A stretch of 25,607 bases of DNA, taken from positions 1-25,607 of IMG/VR virus record IMGVR_UViG_3300030119_000573, one strand, 5' to 3'. The notes beneath the pieces are model-generated. The model had not been told where the DNA came from, did no database searches, and worked only from the letters and a program-made list of their open reading frames with translations. Positions 21,223-25,607 of this stretch are shown here, in pieces. This stretch comes from a virus. How positions within the stretch are numbered: the stretch's first letter is position 1; each line of letters begins with the position of its first letter. Made by a program: the position numbers and the translations under genes.

Positions 21223-21273
21223 GTCTTTTTTGGACGACACGCCTTGACACATGCCGTCCATTATGGACATATA
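21223..21273 (+). promoter_or_regulatory. Rightward early promoter with two repressor operators
   Basis: A consensus -35 TTGACA (21244-21249) is followed 17-18 bp later by a weak -10 (ACATAT or CATATA, about 21267-21273). Operator GTCCATTATGGAC (21256-21268, perfect palindrome) fills the spacer, and a degenerate one, GTCTTTTTTGGAC (21223-21235), lies 33 bp upstream. Repressor binding would directly block polymerase on the 21302-onward genes. Confidence 0.72.
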
Positions 21274-21307
21274 GCCTCCGATGCTTCGGAGAAGACGCTA
21301 TATGTCC
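21265..21307 (+). promoter_or_regulatory. Long inverted repeat covering ribosome site and start codon
   Basis: GGACATATAGC (21265-21275) is a perfect 11-bp inverted repeat of GCTATATGTCC (21297-21307). Inside it, CTCCGA (21276-21281) pairs with TCGGAG (21286-21291). The structure would bury the GGAG ribosome site and the ATG (21302). It forms only in RNA started upstream of the promoter at 21244, for example readthrough from the repressor gene. Confidence 0.65.
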
Positions 21308-21709
21308 GACAATTCCTCCCCTGCCGTCGCTGCTGACAGCGCCGCCGCCCCCTTTGGTGCGCGCTTCCCGGTAACCCCCACCACCACGGCCGATGCAGCG
21401 GGCCGTGGTGGCAACGCCCTTCCCCCCTGGGCGGCACGCGTTGAAGGCGTGTCGCCCTACCGCGGGTTCTCGCTCGTTTGGTACGGGCAGGAGCGCGCCG
21501 ATGTGCGCGGCTACGACCACCTTGCCGTTCTCGACCCGTGGGGCTCGACGATCGACCTCGACGTCGCGCGCAATGACTTCTGGCCGACCAACGAACGGTT
21601 CCGCTGGCTGGTCGATGCCGGGTTCCCGACGCGCACCGCTTTCGGCCTGATCGGGCCTATCACCGAAACGCTGATCGACGCGCAGATCGCGCAGCAGGTG
21701 GCGGCATGA
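21302..21709 (+). CDS. Unknown first gene of the rightward early operon (135 aa)
   Basis: The chosen start is the ATG at 21302 with GGAG about 10 nt upstream. The N-terminal ~50 residues are Ala/Pro/Thr-rich and probably flexible. The rest has aromatic-rich patches ('SPYRGFSLVWYGQERADVRGYDHLAVLDPWGSTIDLDVARNDFWPTNERFRWLVDAGFPTRTAFGL'). As the first gene after the repressor-controlled promoter it may be an early regulator or host-takeover factor. No family is recognised. Confidence 0.7.
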   Translation: MSDNSSPAVAADSAAAPFGARFPVTPTTTADAAGRGGNALPPWAARVEGVSPYRGFSLVWYGQERADVRGYDHLAVLDPWGSTIDLDVARNDFWPTNERFRWLVDAGFPTRTAFGLIGPITETLIDAQIAQQVAA

Positions 21710-22038
21710 GCACGCCCCTCGCCCACTGCGCCGAATGCAACCTCTGGCTCGCGCCGAACCAAACCTGCTTGCACATGGGGCGCGGCGAAGGATGGGCGCG
21801 CGACTATCAGGTCGGCGATACCGTCATGTGGCCCGACGGCAGCGAGAGCCGCATCGTCTCGATCAATTACGAAGACGACGCGATCATGGACGGCTTCGGT
21901 ACATGGCACCCTGCCTACGACGTCGAGGAATCGGGCCAGCAGCGCGCCTATGGCGCCGCCGCGCTTTCGGCGCTGGTCGTCTCGCTCATCTGCATCGTGG
22001 CCGACCGCATGGTCTATGGCCTGATGGTGCAGCCATGA
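21706..22038 (+). CDS. Unknown protein with Cys-rich start and C-terminal membrane segment (110 aa)
   Basis: The ATG at 21706 overlaps the previous stop (ATGA). The N-terminus has 'HCAECNLWLAPNQTCLHMGRG', a possible zinc site. The middle has a short beta domain ('YQVGDTVMWPDGSESRIVSI'). Residues ~83-103 form a hydrophobic helix (AAALSALVVSLICIVADRMVY). Probably a small inner-membrane protein with its N-terminus cytoplasmic. Function unknown. Confidence 0.68.
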   Translation: MSTPLAHCAECNLWLAPNQTCLHMGRGEGWARDYQVGDTVMWPDGSESRIVSINYEDDAIMDGFGTWHPAYDVEESGQQRAYGAAALSALVVSLICIVADRMVYGLMVQP

Positions 22039-22250
22039 GCGCGGCCAAGCAGACCTATCGCCGCTGGTTGATCGAAATGAACTGGCTTGGGCAATGGGAA
22101 GCGACCCACCCCGATTACGACGCGTCCTATGAGGGCCCCGAAGATGGCTGGGTAGCAAATCCGAACATGTCGGCCAGCGCGCGCACCCTGCCCGAGCTCT
22201 ACGAGGAAATCGGCGAGTGCGAGCGCGCGCTTGCGGAGCAGGCAGCATGA
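22035..22250 (+). CDS. Unknown small protein (71 aa)
   Basis: The chosen start is the ATG at 22035, overlapping the previous stop (ATGA); the frame is open upstream but would overlap that gene. The sequence 'QTYRRWLIEMNWLGQWEATHPDYDASYEGPEDGW' is Trp-rich and acidic, followed by a helix (ELYEEIGECERALAEQAA). No family is recognised. Confidence 0.68.
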   Translation: MSAAKQTYRRWLIEMNWLGQWEATHPDYDASYEGPEDGWVANPNMSASARTLPELYEEIGECERALAEQAA

Positions 22251-22639
22251 GCCGCGAGCTTCGCGTCTACGGCGAGCGCGGCGCACATCGGCGCTTCGAA
22301 GGGCTCGACGTCTCCACCCCGACCGAAGGCTACTATCGCTATCGGCTGCGCTCTGGCGCGGTCTACGGCGGCGTGCGCATTTGGCACGGCCCGCCGCTGG
22401 ATCCGGTGACCGGCGAGGAACTCGACCGAGGCTGGCGCTGGCAGGCCACATTCAACGGCGAATACATCGACCTCGATCGCGTCTGGCCCGCTTGCGGGCG
22501 CATGCCGATCGACAAAGCCGAGCATGATCGCCTCGCCCGGCAATCGTCCTGGGCGCGCGATGCCGCGCCGGGCAGCGCCTTTGCCAATTCAACCCGCAAG
22601 ATCGACCGGCTTTCGCTCGATGAACCACTCCCCTTTTAA
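22247..22639 (+). CDS. Unknown protein (130 aa)
   Basis: The chosen start is the ATG at 22247, again an ATGA overlap. The protein contains 'GYYRYRLRSGAVYGGVRIWHGPPLDPVTGEELDRGWRWQATFNGEYIDLDRVWPACGRMPIDKAEHDRL', a beta-rich, Trp/Tyr-rich pattern I have seen annotated as hypothetical in alphaproteobacterial phages. A Ser/Arg-rich tail follows. No enzyme motif. Fourth gene of the coupled rightward early run. Confidence 0.68.
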   Translation: MSRELRVYGERGAHRRFEGLDVSTPTEGYYRYRLRSGAVYGGVRIWHGPPLDPVTGEELDRGWRWQATFNGEYIDLDRVWPACGRMPIDKAEHDRLARQSSWARDAAPGSAFANSTRKIDRLSLDEPLPF

Positions 22640-22655
22640 TCAGGAGAATACCCCC

Positions 22656-23435
22656 ATGAATACGCACTTTCCCGACGTCGATGATTGGAGCGCAGAGAAA
22701 GGCGCCCCGCCCATCGGCCACAACAAGCCTCCGGTCGATGAAATGGCCCGCGAAGACTTCGACGCAGAGCTCGTCCGCGACAAGCCGCAATTCCTCGAGA
22801 AGCTGGCCGACCTCGAAGGCTCGGCCGATCGCGTCGATATTACCGACGATGTGACGCTCGGCCGCGCTGGCGACCTCATCAACTCGCTGCGCGACTGCCA
22901 GAAGCACGTCGATGCCACGCATAAGACGGTGAAGGCGCCGTATCTCGCCGCCGGGCGCGCAGTGGACGAGAAGAAGAACGGTCTTTCCGAGCGCATCAAC
23001 ACTGCGCGCGGCAAGGTGCAGCGCCTCGGTGACGCGTTCGTCGCCAAGCGTGATGCGGCCGCACGCGCCGAGCGCGAGCGCATCGCCGCCGAGGAACGCC
23101 GGCAGGCCGCGGAAGCCGCCGCCGCCCAGGCATTGCGCGACGAGGCCGCGGCCAAGAACGATGCCGAAAGCATGGTCGAGGTGCCCGTGGTCGCAGCGCC
23201 GCCGCCAGCGCCCAGCAAGCCCGAGCCGGTGCGCTCGGATTCGGGATCGACCGTCTCGGGCAAGAAGGTCTGGAAATCGGAAGTGACCGATTACGCAGCC
23301 GCCTTCGCCGAGGTCGCCGACAATCCCAAGGTGCAGGCCGCGATCGACACCGCCGTCGCCGCGATGGTGCGCGCGGGCAAGCGCAAGATGAACGGCGTCC
23401 GCATCTGGGAAACCGCCCAGATGAGCGCGCGCTGA
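22656..23435 (+). CDS. Coiled-coil protein beside RecT (259 aa)
   Basis: Starts at the ATG at 22656 with a strong CAGGAGA site. The N-terminus has an 'APPIGHNKPP' motif (GHNxPP), often seen in alphaproteobacterial phage proteins. Residues ~100-175 form a long charged Ala/Arg/Glu coiled coil ('ERERIAAEERRQAAEAAAAQALRDEAAAKND'). A Pro/Ala linker follows, then a C-terminal domain 'KKVWKSEVTDYAAAFAEVADNPKVQAAIDTAVAAMVRAGKRKMNGVRIWE'. Adjacency to recT suggests a recombination or DNA-processing helper. No exonuclease motif is visible, so it is not obviously the RecT nuclease partner. Confidence 0.74.
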   Translation: MNTHFPDVDDWSAEKGAPPIGHNKPPVDEMAREDFDAELVRDKPQFLEKLADLEGSADRVDITDDVTLGRAGDLINSLRDCQKHVDATHKTVKAPYLAAGRAVDEKKNGLSERINTARGKVQRLGDAFVAKRDAAARAERERIAAEERRQAAEAAAAQALRDEAAAKNDAESMVEVPVVAAPPPAPSKPEPVRSDSGSTVSGKKVWKSEVTDYAAAFAEVADNPKVQAAIDTAVAAMVRAGKRKMNGVRIWETAQMSAR

Positions 23436-23461
23436 CCCCCTCTTTCAGGAGAACCCAACAC

Positions 23462-24655
23462 ATGAACGATCAGTCCAACATGCCTGCCACGCGCCGCGAG
23501 CCTTCGCCGCTTGCCGTCCTGAACAAGGAGCTCGAGCAGCGGCAGGAACAGTACCGCATGGCGCTCCCTTCGCATATCAAGCCCGAGGATCTGCAGCGCA
23601 CCGTCGTCATGGCCGCGCAGCAGAACCCCAAACTGCTCGAGGCCGATCGGCGCACGCTCATGCTCTCGTGCATGAAGGCTGCGCAGGACGGGTTGCTGCC
23701 CGACGGCCGGGAGGCGGCGCTCGTGCCGTTCTCGGTGCGCAAGAAGGATCCGCAAGGCAAATGGATTTCGGTCGTCGAAGTCCAGTATATGCCGATGGTC
23801 TACGGCCTGCGGAAGAAGATCATGCAGTCTGACGAAATCGCGTCGATGCAGGTCGGCGTGGTCTATCTGGCCGAGTACGAAAGCGGCCGATTCCTGTTCG
23901 AGGTCGGGCTCGAACCCCCCATTCGCTACAAGCCCGACCTCACCCTTCCCATGGAAGAAACCACCGACGAGAAGATCGTCGCCGCGTGGTCGCTGGTGAA
24001 GTTCAAGGATGGCTCGTGGTCGGGCGAAGTGATGCGTCGCGCCGAAATCGACAAGATCCAGAACCTTTCGCAGACGGGATCGAAGGTCGATTACAGGGGC
24101 AACTCGCGTGAACCGAAGGGCCCGTGGGCCGATCACTTTGGCGAAATGGCCAAGAAGACCGTGATGCGCCGGCACTCCAAGGTGCTGCCCATGAGCGGCG
24201 ACATTTTCCGCGACGTCGAGGGTGACGACGTGGAGCGCTCGATCCGCTCGGCAACGAACGTCCTCGATAGCGTGGACGAGGCGGCACCGGTCGCCCTGCC
24301 CTCGCAGGACGAGCCAATCGACGAGGAAACCGGCGAAGTCGTCGAGCAGGGCCAGGAAAGAGAAGCCGCTGATCCTGCCACGGGAATGACCGAGGTGGAC
24401 GAGGAAACGGCGCGTAAGCTCGATGCGGGCGAGGACGTCGAGCAGGAAGCCGAGGAATCGGACGCGGCGGGCGAACCCGACCCCAAGATGCAAAAGCTCG
24501 AGGCGATCAAGCGCAACGTGCGCGAGACGATGACGCTGCAGACGCTCAAGAATTGGGACGGCGAATGGCAGAAGATCACCGCCTTCTACGATGACAAGAC
24601 TGTGGCTGAGGTGGACGCGCTGTTCACCGAACGGCGCCGGGAGCTTTCCGAGTGA
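23462..24655 (+). CDS. recT: RecT-family single-strand annealing protein (397 aa)
   Basis: Residues ~15-270 carry RecT hallmarks: 'RTVVMAAQQNPKLLEADRRTLMLSCMKAAQDGLLPDGREAALVPF', 'VQYMPMVYGLRKKI', 'GSWSGEVMRRAEIDKIQ' and 'GPWADHFGEMAKKTVMRRHSKVLPMS'. It anneals complementary single strands in phage recombination. The C-terminal ~120 residues are a very acidic, low-complexity linker followed by a helical end (NVRETMTLQTLKNWDGEWQKITAFY). That makes the protein longer than a minimal RecT and may bind SSB or another partner. AGGAGA precedes the ATG. No RecE- or YqaJ-like nuclease gene is adjacent. Confidence 0.92.
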   Translation: MNDQSNMPATRREPSPLAVLNKELEQRQEQYRMALPSHIKPEDLQRTVVMAAQQNPKLLEADRRTLMLSCMKAAQDGLLPDGREAALVPFSVRKKDPQGKWISVVEVQYMPMVYGLRKKIMQSDEIASMQVGVVYLAEYESGRFLFEVGLEPPIRYKPDLTLPMEETTDEKIVAAWSLVKFKDGSWSGEVMRRAEIDKIQNLSQTGSKVDYRGNSREPKGPWADHFGEMAKKTVMRRHSKVLPMSGDIFRDVEGDDVERSIRSATNVLDSVDEAAPVALPSQDEPIDEETGEVVEQGQEREAADPATGMTEVDEETARKLDAGEDVEQEAEESDAAGEPDPKMQKLEAIKRNVRETMTLQTLKNWDGEWQKITAFYDDKTVAEVDALFTERRRELSE

Positions 24656-24843
24656 CCCGGCATTCGGCCGGCCGAGACGATTGGGCGGTGCCTCGCGCGC
24701 CGTCCGATCCCAGCCTGCGCACGAGGATGCACGGCCGGATCCTGCCCATGCCCGAACCCCGCGCGCGTTCGAAGTGGGTTGGCGCAATCCTTGTCACCGC
24801 CGTCGCGCTTGCCGCCACGGCATTCTCTGGAGCCCTCCTATGA
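24652..24843 (+). CDS. Mini membrane protein, GTG start (63 aa)
   Basis: The GTG start at 24652 overlaps the recT stop (GTGA), and the stop overlaps the next ATG (ATGA). The N-terminal ~40 residues are Arg/Pro-rich. The C-terminal ~22 residues form one hydrophobic helix (WVGAILVTAVALAATAFSGALL). Double coupling supports translation. Function unknown. Confidence 0.62.
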   Translation: MTRHSAGRDDWAVPRAPSDPSLRTRMHGRILPMPEPRARSKWVGAILVTAVALAATAFSGALL

Positions 24844-25034
24844 CCCGCGCCAGATACCTTCGCATTGCCGACGTGCTCGAGAAGACCGGCCTGTCCCGGC
24901 GCACGATCTACCGGAAGATGGACAACGGCACTTTCCCCAAGAGCGTCAAGCTCTCGGACAGCGCCGTGGGCTGGCCCGAGGAACAGGTGAACGCCTGGCT
25001 CGAGAGCCCCGAGGATTGGAAGGAAGCAGCATGA
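24840..25034 (+). CDS. AlpA-family small DNA-binding regulator/excisionase (64 aa)
   Basis: Starts at the ATG at 24840. 'YLRIADVLEKTGLSRRTIYRKMDNGTFPKSVKLSDSAVGWPEEQVNAWLES' is the classic AlpA/MerR-like small winged helix, with the recognition helix at 'SRRTIYRKM'. Family members act as transcription activators or recombination directionality factors. No integrase is visible in this window, so which role applies here is open. Confidence 0.88.
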   Translation: MTRARYLRIADVLEKTGLSRRTIYRKMDNGTFPKSVKLSDSAVGWPEEQVNAWLESPEDWKEAA

Positions 25035-25087
25035 TCGAGCCTGACCGCTTTGTTACGCCGCGTGTGGTCCCGGTGGGGGTGGTCTGA
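25031..25087 (+). CDS. Possible 18-residue coupled ORF
   Basis: A very short frame (MIEPDRFVTPRVVPVGVV) whose ATG overlaps the AlpA stop and whose stop (TGATG) overlaps the next ATG. It could be a real micro-peptide or simply a translational bridge that keeps ribosomes moving into the next gene. Evidence is only the double overlap. Confidence 0.35.
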   Translation: MIEPDRFVTPRVVPVGVV

Positions 25088-25356
25088 TGGGTTACCTAAA
25101 CGACGTAACTCCGCACAGTCTTGGAATGGCCGATGTCGGTGAGCGTGTGCGGTTCCTCAATCGCAACGGATATGATGGCGAGCTCAATCTTGCCCGAGAG
25201 CATTTCAATGACGGCGATGAGGCAACCGTGGCCCGAGTGAGCATTGGCGGTTGGTCCAGCTCCTACCTTTTTGAAGAGCGCGGGCGGCAGTGGTTCAACA
25301 CTGTGATGTTTGAGCCGGTCACCCCCGCCACCCCCAAGGAGACAGATCATGGATAA
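25087..25356 (+). CDS. Unknown small protein (89 aa)
   Basis: An 89-residue protein (MGYLNDVTPHSLGMADVGERVRFLNRNGYDGELNLAREHFNDGDEATVARVSIGGWSSSYLFEE...) that reads as a small beta-rich domain. Its start shares a base with the preceding stop. Base composition is less GC-rich than the rest of the window. No family is recognised. Confidence 0.62.
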   Translation: MGYLNDVTPHSLGMADVGERVRFLNRNGYDGELNLAREHFNDGDEATVARVSIGGWSSSYLFEERGRQWFNTVMFEPVTPATPKETDHG

Positions 25357-25607
25357 TGAGAAGGTGCCCGCAGCCATGCAGGATAATGTGACGCAGGGCG
25401 ACGTAACTGAAGCAGACAAGGCCGCAGTGACCGCGTTCCACAATAAGCAGGCCGCGCGCATACTGGCAGGCGACAAAACGCTAGGCGACAACCGGGATTG
25501 CATTGAGCAAGCCTTCGCCGCCCACCGCCTCGCCTCCACAGCACAGCCAGAAGTCAAGGCGCTGGTCGAGGCGTTGGAGGCTATCAAGGAGCAGACCAGT
25601 GCAGAAG
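25349..25607 (+). CDS. Unknown protein, truncated by window end
   Basis: The ATG at 25349 has AAGGAGA upstream and overlaps the previous gene's end by 8 bp. At least 86 residues are visible, helical and charged ('VTEADKAAVTAFHNKQAARILAG', 'EVKALVEALEAIKEQ'). The C-terminus lies beyond the window. Composition is less GC-biased than the left part of the window. Function unknown. Confidence 0.66.
   Translation, partial: MDNEKVPAAMQDNVTQGDVTEADKAAVTAFHNKQAARILAGDKTLGDNRDCIEQAFAAHRLASTAQPEVKALVEALEAIKEQTSAE

Noticed and set aside
23291-24787. Long minus-strand frame (498 codons) opposite recT
   Set aside because: RecT motifs on the plus strand are unambiguous; the opposite frame is an open shadow caused by high GC.
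24840-25034. AlpA-like gene as proof of a nearby integrase/attachment site
   Set aside because: No integrase gene or attachment-site repeat is visible in the window, so no att site is called.

Overview
The window is a piece of a temperate, tailed, podovirus-like phage or prophage genome. The host is probably an alphaproteobacterium, plausibly a sphingomonad or erythrobacter relative. The pointers are a high GC content, a GapR/DUF2312 homologue, a DUF2280-type small terminase, an alphaproteobacterial GHNxPP motif, and an N4-gp56-type capsid with an SU10-like adaptor and nozzle. I see no tRNA, rRNA, CRISPR array, integrase or transposase. Both ends of the window lie inside genes.

Layout: an immunity switch sits at about 20.25-21.31 kb. 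To its left, one nearly gap-free minus-strand block runs from a Cro-like gene to position 1. In transcription order it holds small early genes (coiled-coil, GapR-like, mini membrane protein, winged helix), a methyltransferase, replication-type HTH proteins, a second (D12-class) methyltransferase, and a lysis-like cassette (membrane protein, holin-like, lipoprotein). Packaging and virion genes follow: small terminase, interrupted large terminase, portal, scaffold, major capsid, decoration-like protein, adaptor, nozzle and a glycine-rich tail protein. To the right, a plus-strand block starts with the S24/LexA-type repressor. It continues with four small tightly coupled genes, a coiled-coil protein, RecT, a mini membrane protein, an AlpA-like regulator and small unknown genes.

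The most striking region is 11.1-13.7 kb. The large terminase gene is interrupted twice. An intein with a LAGLIDADG endonuclease is inserted inside the Walker A lysine-threonine step, and it carries the W/C/T residues and N-terminal Ala of class 3 inteins. The gene is then split between its ATPase and nuclease halves by a roughly 740-bp insert. That insert encodes a DUF2829 protein, the family of the anti-Thoeris protein Tad2. Its promoter region carries two sites resembling the 13-bp operators of the immunity region (consensus GTCCANNNTGGAC), with the same 34-bp centre-to-centre spacing. This suggests an anti-defence cargo gene wired to the phage's own repressor.

All functions are inferred from reading translated sequence; no searches were run. 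Calls for small genes without a recognised family are deliberately left as unknown.
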